Positions 1-9,691 of a DNA stretch of 64,000 nt are shown here, in pieces. The number at the start of each line of letters is the position of its first letter. Position 1 is the first letter of the stretch. Location of the stretch: positions 6,142,580-6,206,579 of the forward strand of contig NZ_AP025018.1 in NCBI RefSeq assembly GCF_019977735.1, in the 5' to 3' direction. This DNA comes from Calothrix sp. PCC 7716. Lineage in GTDB: Bacteria > Cyanobacteriota > Cyanobacteriia > Cyanobacteriales > Nostocaceae. The notes beneath the pieces are model-generated. The model did no database searches. It saw only the letters and a list, made by a program, of their open reading frames with translations, and was not told the origin of the DNA. The translations under genes and the position numbers were made by a program.

Positions 1-1
1 A

Positions 2-70
2 TCCGATGCAATGATTTCTCATTACCAACAGCAAGTGAAACAAGATTTGATGCAAGGAGTAGAAGCATGA
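2..70 (+). CDS. C-terminal end of an upstream gene, product unknown (partial)
   Basis: The window opens inside a reading frame that is open from base 2 and stops at the TGA at 68-70, giving the last 22 residues of a protein (ending KQDLMQGVEA). The stop overlaps the ATG of the next gene in an ATGA tetramer, the usual sign of translational coupling in one operon. The visible residues are hydrophilic and carry no motif I can place. Confidence 0.6.
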   Translation, partial: SDAMISHYQQQVKQDLMQGVEA

Positions 71-879
71 AAATAGCAGTTATGTCGTGTATTCACGGCA
101 ATTATGAAGCATTCGATGCAGTATTATCGGATATCGATAAACACTCAGTAGATAAAATGTATTGTCTTGGAGATTTAGTTGGATACGGCCCCTATCCAAA
201 TGCAGTAATAGCACAAATTCAGGCTTTGGATATTCCTACTGTTGCAGGTTGTTGGGATGAAGATGTAGTGGAAGGACTTAACTCGTGTGAGTGTAGCTTT
301 CCTTCACTTTTGGCAGAAAAACGGGGTAAATTGGCTCACGAATGGACAAATAAAGAAATTCATCCAGAAAATCGCGAATTCCTAGCTAAATTACCCCATA
401 CTTTTAGTGAAGGAAACATGGCATTTGTTCACGGTAGTCCCCACAGTAACCACGAATATTTATTGCCAGAAATCGATGGATTTATTGCTTTAGAACGAGT
501 CATTGCCACAGGCGCCGACGTACTTTTTTGCGGACATACTCATGTACCCTACGTGCGGAAACTAGATGCAGTTAGCTTACAAGTTAGTGTTAAAGACAAG
601 AACTCAGAAGCACAGCAAAGAAACTTTACTACATCTTTGAAAAAGATTGTAAACGTCGGTTCAGTAGGGGAACCGCGACATGGAAGACCGAATGCAACTT
701 ATGTAATTTACGACACGGATACTCTTGACGTAATGTTGCGCGAAGTTGAATATGATTATAAAAAAACCTGCGAAGCAATTATTGAAAAAGGTTTACCACC
801 TATTTTCGCTTGGCGTTTATCCCGTGGAATTGAATTTGCTGAACGCGCAGACGACCCAACTCATGTTTGTACAAGATAA
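67..879 (+). CDS. Metallophosphoesterase family protein with altered metal ligands
   Basis: 270 aa, calcineurin-like phosphoesterase fold. The family normally binds two metals through D-x-H, GD-x-x-G, GNHD/E, H and GHTH motifs. Here GDLVGYG (D36), HGSPH and CGHTHVP are intact. The first motif reads SCIHGN, so the metal-binding Asp is Cys8 while His10 is kept, and the GNHD motif reads GCWDED, so Asn-His become Cys62-Trp63. Both changes place cysteine where a hard oxygen or amide ligand is expected, suggesting another metal, a sensor role or lost activity; that is inference. The start overlaps the preceding gene by ATGA. A more degenerate homologue follows 24 bases downstream, so the two probably form one operon. 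Placement beside candidate zinc-responsive genes hints at a metal-homeostasis role. The substrate is unknown. Confidence 0.8.
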   Translation: MKIAVMSCIHGNYEAFDAVLSDIDKHSVDKMYCLGDLVGYGPYPNAVIAQIQALDIPTVAGCWDEDVVEGLNSCECSFPSLLAEKRGKLAHEWTNKEIHPENREFLAKLPHTFSEGNMAFVHGSPHSNHEYLLPEIDGFIALERVIATGADVLFCGHTHVPYVRKLDAVSLQVSVKDKNSEAQQRNFTTSLKKIVNVGSVGEPRHGRPNATYVIYDTDTLDVMLREVEYDYKKTCEAIIEKGLPPIFAWRLSRGIEFAERADDPTHVCTR

Positions 880-903
880 ACAAAAAATTCCTAACTCCTA
901 ACT

Positions 904-1659
904 ATGTGGGCAATTTTAAGCGGAATTGAAGGTAATTTAGCGGCTTATGAAGCTGTAATAGCTGATATCAAATCGCAACGTCGTAGTTTTGAAGCTACGT
1001 ATATTCTCGGTGATTTGGTCGGACCAACACAAGAATCAGAAAAATTAGTAGAACGAGTACGTAAACCTAGAAATAGCGAATTACAACCGCTAGTTTGTAA
1101 AGGTTGGTGGGAAGAACAGTGTTTAATATTGCATGGCTTAAGTGCAACTACTGAACCAACCGAGTTAATGGAAAGGTATGGAGGAGATACAGTTAAATCT
1201 TTGTGGGACAGTGTTGGGCGCCAGACTGTACGATGGTTAAGTATGCTGGATTTTGGATTTTTTGAGTTAGATTGTTTACTAATTCACGGTTCGACTGTTT
1301 CTGTAAGTGAAGAATTAACGCCATCAACTGAACCAATTCAAATCTTAGATAGATTATCACGGATGCAAGCTAACAATTTATTTTGCGGACGTTCTGGAAA
1401 TTGTTTTCAATATTATCTAGAAGCGGCTTCCATTTCATCAGAAATTACAACCCTTGATGGTCAAGTCACTCCTAACACCATTAATGTCAATACTCCACGT
1501 CAAGTAGTTGGGGTGGGAAATGTGGGACGAAAACCAGGTGAAGCTACTTTTACTGTTTATAATCCCAATACAAACCATGTGGAATTTAGAACTGTCCACT
1601 ATGGGGTAAATAAAGGATTTGCGATTGCAAAAAATAATGTAAAACCAAATAAAAGATAA
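904..1659 (+). CDS. Degenerate metallophosphoesterase-like protein (probable pseudoenzyme)
   Basis: 251 aa, clearly homologous to the preceding protein: both begin with a hydrophobic strand followed by G-N, have GDLVG (D37), an HGS motif, and a Val-Gly-x-Val-Gly segment near the C-terminus. The metal site is largely gone. D-x-H is GIE (residues 7-9), GNHD is replaced by GWWEEQ, and GHTH is replaced by GRSG. Hydrolase activity is therefore very unlikely. The gene is full length with normal codon structure, so it looks maintained, for example as a partner of the upstream homologue. The start is the ATG at 904; I see no strong ribosome site. No known function can be named. Confidence 0.7.
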   Translation: MWAILSGIEGNLAAYEAVIADIKSQRRSFEATYILGDLVGPTQESEKLVERVRKPRNSELQPLVCKGWWEEQCLILHGLSATTEPTELMERYGGDTVKSLWDSVGRQTVRWLSMLDFGFFELDCLLIHGSTVSVSEELTPSTEPIQILDRLSRMQANNLFCGRSGNCFQYYLEAASISSEITTLDGQVTPNTINVNTPRQVVGVGNVGRKPGEATFTVYNPNTNHVEFRTVHYGVNKGFAIAKNNVKPNKR

Positions 1660-1681
1660 ATATTTTATATTTGATGCTTAA

Positions 1682-1696
1682 AGAAACCCGGTTTCT
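1682..1696. repeat. Dispersed palindrome AGAAACCCGGTTTCT
   Basis: Perfect short palindrome in the 350-base gap after the phosphoesterase pair. Near-copies with CTGG centres occur at 38493-38507 and 57608-57622, and its arms reappear in the long inverted repeat at 5243-5371. It is a dispersed intergenic repeat that may fold as a hairpin. The rest of the gap is AT-rich and I see no gene in it. Confidence 0.6.
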
Positions 1697-1907
1697 CAGA
1701 TTTACTAAATAAATCTAAGTAGCCGTAAGGTCGTCAGTGACGAACCTACGTGATGTTCAAAAGTTAAAAAGGAATTCTATAGTTTTAATATATGCCTAAA
1801 TAATACACATGAATTTATAAAAACTCTAGTACTACAAGGTGGGAATTAGAACTGGCGCCCAGATACAAGCAAAAAAGATTTGTCAGAGGAGAATTTTTGT
1901 GCTATTC

Positions 1908-1922
1908 TGAGAATAATAATTA
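1908..1922 (+). promoter_or_regulatory. Candidate Zur box upstream of the CooC-like/hemB pair
   Basis: TGAGAATAATAATTA matches the cyanobacterial Zur consensus TGATAATNATTATCA (as I recall it) at 11 of 14 defined positions. It lies about 100 bases before the start of the P-loop ATPase gene. The match is imperfect and the region is AT-rich, so this is a candidate only. Confidence 0.35.
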
Positions 1923-2018
1923 TTTTTAATATAATTTAGGTTTGTTTTCTAGTTCACTCATGTCAAGCGATGATTATATAATTTAAAAATAAATTTTTAC
2001 TTTCAAAAAATTTTGGTT

Positions 2019-3868
<1,850 letters not shown>

Positions 3869-3897
3869 TAATTTTGCTTTCACCACAACTATTGAAG

Positions 3898-3934
3898 GGG
3901 GTAACTCGATGTAGAAGGAGTAACCCCTTTTTTT
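3898..3934 (+). terminator. Rho-independent terminator after hemB
   Basis: GGGGTAACTC pairs with GAGTAACCCC across a short loop with one mismatch, and seven T residues follow. It lies 30 bases after the hemB stop, between convergent genes. Confidence 0.8.
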
Positions 3935-3978
3935 CGCAGCGCTTGCGTCGTTTTACCACCTGCCTTTCAAAACTTGCG

Positions 3979-4965
3979 TTAAACAGAAACTTTAAATTTA
4001 ACTTGCTTAAACGGGTTGAAACCGGGCTGAATTTGTTCGTTAAATTTGTTACCTGCCCAAGATGCTGCTGTTTCTTCGTGATGGTACAGCATTCTTGTTA
4101 ATATTTTGTCCCAGTCGTGTAGTGGCAGTTGTCGCAACAAGTCTGTTAAATTATACAGTGCATCCAAAACAGCAAAGCTTGCTTCTCGCACATGCGGTGG
4201 ACGCGATAATAGTAAGCTATCTCGCTGCATGAAAAATGGGTCATGGGGAATTATCCCATCTACAGGTCTTTCTAATTGGCTTTCAATTGCAGCGACTTCT
4301 TGACAGTTAGAAATATCTGTTGCTACTACCAGCATGGAGACACCAAAGTTTTTGGCATGACTCAAAAAATCAACTGCATTGTTTACCGACTTACGGGTTG
4401 GTTTGACAACATATATATTTCCATCAAACAATGTGGGTAATGGGGAAGCAAAAACATCCTTTCCTGCTGACATGTCAACTATAATTGCTTCGTTGCTGTC
4501 TTCCCAAACATGCTTAAGAAATATCTCAATGGCGCCAGTCTTACTGTGATAGCATTTCTTGCGGTAATCATCTGAAGTGAAATCTCCTACACGAATTAAT
4601 TCAACTCCATCGATAACAGTAGCGTAACGCTGGCGCCATTCAGCAGGTTCAGATAATTTTAGTACTCGTGAACCTTCTCCTGGTGGAGTAGTTTTAATCA
4701 TTGGCAAGTCAGGAGTAATGCGCGGATTATTACCAGCAAAGTACGCACGCAACCAATCTAAATCATTACCAATATCTAGTGCGGTTCCTTGTTCACCCCG
4801 TTGCATGTCAGTTTCAGTGGCGCCAAGTTCTGAAGCAAGATGCAAATTATGGTCGCCATCAATTCCTAAAACGTGAAAATTGCAGAAATAACTGAGGAAT
4901 TGCAATAAACTTGCACTCAGGGTTGTTTTTCCGCTTCCTCCCTTACCATAAACAGCTAACTTCAT
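3979..4965 (-). CDS. CooC/MinD-type P-loop ATPase, second copy
   Basis: About 328 aa. It has Walker A GKGGSGKTT right after the start, then GIDGDHNLHLA (switch-I region) and an IIVDMSAGKDVF segment in the Walker B position. It is related to the ATPase before hemB but divergent in sequence. The frame can be opened further upstream at a TTG (4980), but GGAG nine bases before the ATG at 4965 and a protein beginning MKLAVYGKGG favour that start. It is transcribed towards hemB (convergent) and away from thrS, sharing the 5' region with candidate Zur sites. The likely role is nucleotide-driven metal or cofactor delivery, inferred from the CooC family and context only. Confidence 0.8.
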   Translation of the reverse strand: MKLAVYGKGGSGKTTLSASLLQFLSYFCNFHVLGIDGDHNLHLASELGATETDMQRGEQGTALDIGNDLDWLRAYFAGNNPRITPDLPMIKTTPPGEGSRVLKLSEPAEWRQRYATVIDGVELIRVGDFTSDDYRKKCYHSKTGAIEIFLKHVWEDSNEAIIVDMSAGKDVFASPLPTLFDGNIYVVKPTRKSVNNAVDFLSHAKNFGVSMLVVATDISNCQEVAAIESQLERPVDGIIPHDPFFMQRDSLLLSRPPHVREASFAVLDALYNLTDLLRQLPLHDWDKILTRMLYHHEETAASWAGNKFNEQIQPGFNPFKQVKFKVSV

Positions 4966-5193
4966 ACTTAGTGACTCCAATTAATTCTAAACGGAGAATT
5001 TTTAACTATAGATACAACCCTCATATACATGCAACCGTATTTGCCTACAGGGTATTTGATACTCCACTCAAATCAATACCTGCAAGATACATTATTGCTA
5101 TGAATACATTTTATGTTGACCGGATGTAGTGGATTTTTCGGATAGTCTTGCTTTACGGTGATGCGGTTTGTACAAGAAGGCGCCAAAAATATC

Positions 5194-5208
5194 TGAAAAT
5201 TGTAATCA
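5194..5208 (+). promoter_or_regulatory. Candidate Zur box in the divergent region before thrS and the P-loop ATPase
   Basis: TGAAAATTGTAATCA matches TGATAATNATTATCA at 11 of 14 defined positions. It lies between the minus-strand P-loop ATPase and thrS, where it could act on either. The match is imperfect. Confidence 0.3.
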
Positions 5209-5242
5209 TTCTACAAATTTCTTCTTTTTACCACAGAGACTT

Positions 5243-5371
5243 CTAGCTTATATCTTGCACCAGTCCGAGAAACCGGGCTTCTTGACAAAGACTTTGCTAT
5301 AAAACGTTGATTTTTCGTAGAGAAGCCCGGTTTCTTTGAGCTTGTTGACGATGCTGCAAGATGTAAGCTAG
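5243..5371. repeat. Long inverted-repeat element (MITE-like), about 129 bp
   Basis: The outer arms CTAGCTTATATCTTGCA and TGCAAGATGTAAGCTAG are near-perfect inverted repeats. An inner pair, GAAACCGGGCTTCT and AGAAGCCCGGTTTC, is also inverted. No ORF is contained. The structure is that of a small non-autonomous palindromic element inserted in the thrS promoter region. Confidence 0.65.
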
Positions 5372-5402
5372 GGCAAGACAGATAACCTACAATGCGCTAT
5401 TA

Positions 5403-5417
5403 TGATAATGATTCTTA
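5403..5417 (+). promoter_or_regulatory. Zur-type operator at thrS
   Basis: TGATAATGATTCTTA: the left half is a perfect TGATAAT and the right half is partial (12 of 14 defined positions). It lies 17 bases before the ATG at 5434. The reading frame can be extended upstream through this box, which would put an operator inside coding sequence, so the box argues for the downstream start. Confidence 0.55.
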
Positions 5418-5433
5418 TTTTATTAAATATTTT

Positions 5434-7275
5434 ATGGTAAGTTCTTTAGCCCAGTCGCAAGAGCCGATACAGCAGGATGGTCAGAATATAGAGAAAATAC
5501 GCCATACATGTGCCCATATTATGGCAATGGCTGTGCAAAAGCTGTTTAAGGGGACGAAGGTGGCTATTGGGCCTGTGACGGAAACAGGGTTTTTCTATGA
5601 CTTTGACTGTCCAGTTAGTATTACTCCCGATGACTTGGGTAAGATAGAAACTGAGATGCGGCGGATAATTAAGTCAAAGTTGCCAATTATTCGAGAAGAA
5701 GTTGATAGAGAAGAGATTAAGGCAGAAATAGCTAGTTTGAATGAGCCTTACAAGTTAGATATATTAGACCGTATTCCCGTTGGTGAGACGATTACTCGTT
5801 ACTACATTGGTAGTCCTGATGGCCGGAAAGTGGAGTCTTCACTGTTTACAACGGATAGTTTACCACCAAGGGACTATTGGTGGGACTTATGTGCTGGTCC
5901 CCATGTACACTCGACAAAGGATATTAACCCCAAGGCATTTGCATTATTAAATGTTGCAGGCGCATATTGGCAAGGTGATGAACAAGCGCCAATGTTGCAG
6001 CGTATCTATGGTACAGCTTGGGCAACACCTGAAGAATTGCAAGAATATTTAAAGCAGCGAGAAGAAGCACTACGTCGTGACCATCGCAAGTTGGGTAAAG
6101 AGCTTAATTTATTTAGTATTCAAGATGATGCTGGTGGTGGTTTGGTGTTTTGGCATCCTAAAGGCGCCGCTATCCGTTATCAAATAGAAGATTATTGGCG
6201 CCGTTCCCATATAGAAGCGGGTTACGAGTTGCTATATACTCCCCATGTGGCAAATTTAGATTTGTGGAAAACATCGGGACACTTTGACTTTTATAAAGAA
6301 AGCATGTTTGACTCGATGTCTGTGGAAAACCAAGCTTATCAAATTAAGCCGATGAATTGTCCTTTCCACGTATTAACGTATAAAAATCAGCTTCACTCGT
6401 ATCGGGAATTACCTTTGAGGTGGGCAGAGTTAGGAACTGTTTATCGTTACGAGCGTTCGGGTGCGTTACATGGATTGATGCGTGTTCGCGGTTTTACTCA
6501 AGATGATGCCCATATTTTCTGTTTACCAGAGCAAGTTGCTTCGGAAATATTGGGTGTATTAAATTTAACAGAAAATATCTTATCAGATTTTGGCTTTAAG
6601 GACTATGAAATTAATTTATCTACTCGTCCAAGTAAGTCAGTTGGTTCCGATGACATTTGGGAACTTGCCACTGATGCGTTGGTTAAAGCTTTGAATAGTA
6701 AAGGTTGGAAATATATAGTTGATGATGGTGGTGGCGCCTTTTATGGACCCAAGATAGATATTAAAATCAAAGATGCAATTGGTCGTCTTTGGCAATGTTC
6801 TACAATTCAAGTAGATTTTAACTTACCAGAAAGGTTTGATATGGAATATGTGGCGCCAGATGGAAGCAAAAAACGTCCTATCATGATTCACCGTGCTATA
6901 TTTGGCTCACTAGAAAGATTCTTTGGTATTTTAATCGAAAACTATGCAGGTGATTTTCCATTATGGCTGGCGCCAGTACAAATACGTTTATTACCAGTCA
7001 GCGATGAAGTTCGCGAATATGCTCAACTAACAGCAAAACAATTGAAAAAGGCTGGCTTACGTGTTGAAATAGATAATACAGGTGAGCGCTTAGGTAAATT
7101 GATTCGTACCGCAGAAGTCGAAAAAATACCCGTCGTCGGTGTTATCGGTAAACGCGAGGTAGAAACAAACACCTTAAGCATTCGTACTCGTAAATCCGGA
7201 GATTTAGGAGCATTAGTAGTAGATAATATAATCAATCGCTTACAACAAGTGATAGCCGAAAAAACAGTAATATAA
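5434..7275 (+). CDS. thrS: Threonyl-tRNA synthetase, probably the zinc-starvation paralogue
   Basis: 613 aa. It charges tRNA-Thr with threonine. The protein lacks the N-terminal TGS domain and begins with the editing domain: HTCAH carries the two editing histidines, and LCAGPHV carries the Cys and His of the same site. The class II catalytic core follows, with zinc ligands at the Cys of MNCPFH, the His of DDAHIF and the His of IMIHRAIFGS, then the anticodon-binding domain. An upstream start at 5392 would add 14 residues encoded across a Zur-type box; MVSSLAQSQEP at 5434 is preferred. Anabaena PCC 7120 is known to carry a second ThrRS induced by zinc depletion under Zur. The context here suggests the same role, but the rest of the genome would have to be seen. 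Confidence 0.92.
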   Translation: MVSSLAQSQEPIQQDGQNIEKIRHTCAHIMAMAVQKLFKGTKVAIGPVTETGFFYDFDCPVSITPDDLGKIETEMRRIIKSKLPIIREEVDREEIKAEIASLNEPYKLDILDRIPVGETITRYYIGSPDGRKVESSLFTTDSLPPRDYWWDLCAGPHVHSTKDINPKAFALLNVAGAYWQGDEQAPMLQRIYGTAWATPEELQEYLKQREEALRRDHRKLGKELNLFSIQDDAGGGLVFWHPKGAAIRYQIEDYWRRSHIEAGYELLYTPHVANLDLWKTSGHFDFYKESMFDSMSVENQAYQIKPMNCPFHVLTYKNQLHSYRELPLRWAELGTVYRYERSGALHGLMRVRGFTQDDAHIFCLPEQVASEILGVLNLTENILSDFGFKDYEINLSTRPSKSVGSDDIWELATDALVKALNSKGWKYIVDDGGGAFYGPKIDIKIKDAIGRLWQCSTIQVDFNLPERFDMEYVAPDGSKKRPIMIHRAIFGSLERFFGILIENYAGDFPLWLAPVQIRLLPVSDEVREYAQLTAKQLKKAGLRVEIDNTGERLGKLIRTAEVEKIPVVGVIGKREVETNTLSIRTRKSGDLGALVVDNIINRLQQVIAEKTVI

Positions 7276-7318
7276 TACCCTTATTAGGATATATGTAAAC
7301 CCACCCCTTCAAATTATC

Positions 7319-7714
7319 ATGCCTCACGCATTATACATTTGCAAATCCTGCTCTTTTTCACTCACCCAAAGAGAATATCTAGGTGAAAAAGGTGGCAAAA
7401 TTTTATATAACCATGTCAAAAATTTAGCAGAAAAATGGTCTTTAAATTCTCAGTACGTAATTCAAGAAGTAACATGTTTGAGCGCATGTAAAAGACCCTG
7501 CGCTATAGCTACTTCGGCGCCTAACAAAACTTCTTTAATGTTTGGTGATTTGCCAGCACTTGAAAGTGCAGAAGCGATACTTAAATTGTGCGAGCAGTAT
7601 TATACTAGCAAAGATGGTATTATTCCCCGGCAAGAGCGACCAGAAATTTTGCAGAAAGGAATATTCGTTAAATATAGTATTGTTTTTGACTTACAAGATA
7701 TGATTAAATATTAA
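7319..7714 (+). CDS. DUF1636 family ferredoxin-like protein
   Basis: 131 aa. It starts LYICKSCSF with a C-x2-C pair and later has C-x3-C-x3-C (CLSACKRPC). This is the thioredoxin-like ferredoxin arrangement of DUF1636 proteins, which are often found beside cobalamin or metal-uptake genes in cyanobacteria. It may bind a 2Fe-2S cluster or metal; the function is not established. It sits 43 bases after thrS on the same strand and before the ABC importer. After LQKGIF the C-terminus departs from the pattern I expect and ends in a hydrophobic tail (KYSIVFDLQDMIKY), so the last residues may be altered. A second DUF1636 protein is at 39776-40165. Confidence 0.75.
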   Translation: MPHALYICKSCSFSLTQREYLGEKGGKILYNHVKNLAEKWSLNSQYVIQEVTCLSACKRPCAIATSAPNKTSLMFGDLPALESAEAILKLCEQYYTSKDGIIPRQERPEILQKGIFVKYSIVFDLQDMIKY

Positions 7715-7800
7715 AAATATCTACTTGAAAGTACGACAAGCTGTCATATTTAAAATTCATAATTAAAGAGACAAAGGTATTGAAAAATACTCATATTTTG

Positions 7801-7815
7801 TGATAATGATTATAT
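7801..7815 (+). promoter_or_regulatory. Zur/Fur-type operator upstream of the ABC importer operon
   Basis: TGATAATGATTATAT matches TGATAATNATTATCA at 12 of 14 defined positions. It lies about 49 bases before the start of the permease gene, a normal operator distance. Fur boxes share the GATAAT core, so the controlling regulator cannot be decided from sequence alone. Confidence 0.6.
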
Positions 7816-7863
7816 TATGAAAAAGTTAATAGAATTAATTATCAACAAATGGTGATATAATCA

Positions 7864-8904
7864 ATGAAAATATTGCCACGGTATTTAAGTAAGCAGATTC
7901 AGACGCTATTGAGCAAAAACCGGGTTTTTTGGGCTGTTTTCATCCTGGTTGCTCTGCTGCTATCAACACTCTTTGTTTCTCTTGGGCAAGGTGCTGTTCC
8001 CTTGAGTTTAACTGAACTTGGGCAAGCACTACTTCGTCAAGGAGACCCGCTCAAACAAACTATTCTTTGGGATTTACGTATTCCTCGTATTCTTGCGGCA
8101 ATTACAGTTGGCGCCGCTTTGGGGATGTCGGGAGCGTTGTTGCAAGGAATGTTGCGAAATAGTTTGGCAGACCCTTTTATATTGGGGATTTCTGCTGGTG
8201 CTGGATTAGTTGTAATTGTTATGGTGGTATTACAGGTATTCCAAGCATGGATTCCTTTAGCTGCTTGGATTGGCGCCATTATCACTACGACTTTAGTAAT
8301 TTTTCTCGGTCGTTCTGGTTCTAAAATTTCTGTGGAAAGGTTAATTTTAGCTGGTGTTGCGGTTAGTTCGCTATTTGGCGCCGTTCAAAGTACATTACTC
8401 TTACTTGCAGAAGATGGACAAATTCAGCAAGCGTTGAATTGGCTGATTGGCAGTTTGAATGGTAGAGGATGGCGAGAGGTTACAACTGCTGCACCCTATA
8501 TAATTATTGCGTTAGTTGCTGGATGTTTACTTGCGCGCTCGCTGAATTTATTGTCTTTGGGAGATGATTTAGCGGTGGGGTTGGGAGTAAATTTAGCACG
8601 TTCACGTTTCTTAATCGCAGGTGTCGCAACTCTTTTGGCAGCAGGTGCAGTCAGTATTAGTGGGTTGGTTGGTTTTATAGGTTTAGTCGTTCCTCACGGT
8701 ATACGCTTATTAGTAGGAAACGACCATCGTATTTTACTGCCACTATCTGCTCTTGGTGGCGCCTGGTTGTTAATGTTTGCTGATTTACTATCTCGACTTG
8801 GTTCTGTTGAGTTACCAGTTGGTTCAGTTACAGCTTTGTTAGGTTCTCCGCTATTCATTTGGTTACTATATCGTCGTCAAGCAGGAGCAGAAAAAAACTC
8901 CTAA
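7864..8904 (+). CDS. FecCD-family ABC transporter permease
   Basis: 346 aa, inner-membrane permease of the FecCD/BtuC family that imports ferric siderophores, heme or cobalamin. It has about 10 hydrophobic segments, with the family motif LRIPRILAA near residue 70 and GMSGALLQGMLRNSLADP after it, and VGLVVPH-type residues (FIGLVVPHGIRLLVG) in the C-terminal half, where the coupling helix contacts the ATPase. One permease gene is present, so the channel is probably a homodimer. It is the first gene of a tight operon with ATPase (9-base gap), TonB receptor (1-base gap) and binding lipoprotein. The Zur/Fur-type box at 7801 probably controls it. Confidence 0.92.
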   Translation: MKILPRYLSKQIQTLLSKNRVFWAVFILVALLLSTLFVSLGQGAVPLSLTELGQALLRQGDPLKQTILWDLRIPRILAAITVGAALGMSGALLQGMLRNSLADPFILGISAGAGLVVIVMVVLQVFQAWIPLAAWIGAIITTTLVIFLGRSGSKISVERLILAGVAVSSLFGAVQSTLLLLAEDGQIQQALNWLIGSLNGRGWREVTTAAPYIIIALVAGCLLARSLNLLSLGDDLAVGLGVNLARSRFLIAGVATLLAAGAVSISGLVGFIGLVVPHGIRLLVGNDHRILLPLSALGGAWLLMFADLLSRLGSVELPVGSVTALLGSPLFIWLLYRRQAGAEKNS

Positions 8905-8913
8905 TTAAAAATC

Positions 8914-9690
8914 ATGCCTTTAGAAATTCAAAATTTAACTGGTGGTTACACGGCAAAACCAATTGTCAAAGATGTTAATCTTAATCTACAAGCTGGGGAA
9001 TGGTTAAGTTTAGTCGGCGCCAATGGTTCAGGGAAATCAACATTTCTAAAATTGCTTAGTCGCATTCTTTCCCCTCAAAACGGCGCCGTCTTATTGGATG
9101 GTAAAGTCATTCATACACAACCAGCAAATTTAGTAGCACAACAACTAGCTTTACTACCTCAACAGCAAACAGTTCCTACTGGTATAACAGTTCGTCAACT
9201 AGTAAGTTTAGGACGCACTCCACATCAACCTTGGTGGCAATGGGAATTGAGCAAAGAAGATGCAGATAAAGTAGATATTGCCATTCAAAAAACAAATTTA
9301 CAAAGTTATAAAGAAAGACCTGTTGAGAATCTCTCTGGAGGTGAAAGACAACGTGCGTTTTTAGCGTTAGCATTAGCTCAAGAGCCAAAAGTTTTGTTAT
9401 TAGATGAGCCAACAACTTATCTAGATATTAATTATCAATTACAACTTTTGGAATTACTCAAAGAATTAAATCAGCAACAAAATTTAACAATTGTAACAGT
9501 CTTACATGAGTTAAATTTAGCGGCAAGGTATAGTAATCGAATCGCTTTATTTAAGCAAGGTAGCCTTTGGGGTTACGGCACACCTAAAGAAGTTTTAAAT
9601 CCTACAGCAATAACTGAAGTATTTAACGTAGAAGCTTTAATAATAGATACTCCTGTGGGTTTACAAGTTTGCGCTATTTCATCTTTGTAA
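8914..9690 (+). CDS. ABC transporter ATP-binding protein (FecE/BtuD type)
   Basis: 258 aa, cytosolic ATPase of the metal-chelate importer. It has Walker A GANGSGKST, a Q-loop (LLPQQQT), signature LSGGERQR, Walker B VLLLDEP, and an H-loop in VLHELNLAARY, a segment typical of the FecE/FhuC group. It lies 9 bases after the FecCD permease and 1 base before the TonB receptor, so the operon order is permease, ATPase, receptor, binding protein. All catalytic motifs are intact and the length is normal. Confidence 0.93.
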   Translation: MPLEIQNLTGGYTAKPIVKDVNLNLQAGEWLSLVGANGSGKSTFLKLLSRILSPQNGAVLLDGKVIHTQPANLVAQQLALLPQQQTVPTGITVRQLVSLGRTPHQPWWQWELSKEDADKVDIAIQKTNLQSYKERPVENLSGGERQRAFLALALAQEPKVLLLDEPTTYLDINYQLQLLELLKELNQQQNLTIVTVLHELNLAARYSNRIALFKQGSLWGYGTPKEVLNPTAITEVFNVEALIIDTPVGLQVCAISSL

Positions 9691-9691
9691 G

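Noticed and set aside
3874-4303. Two plus-strand ORFs opposite the second CooC-like gene
   Set aside because: They are antisense shadows of a gene with clear Walker motifs.
7740-7863. Cobalamin riboswitch before the FecCD/TonB operon
   Set aside because: The leader is short (about 150 bases from the previous gene) and no B12-box-like sequence is visible; a Zur/Fur-type operator explains the region better.
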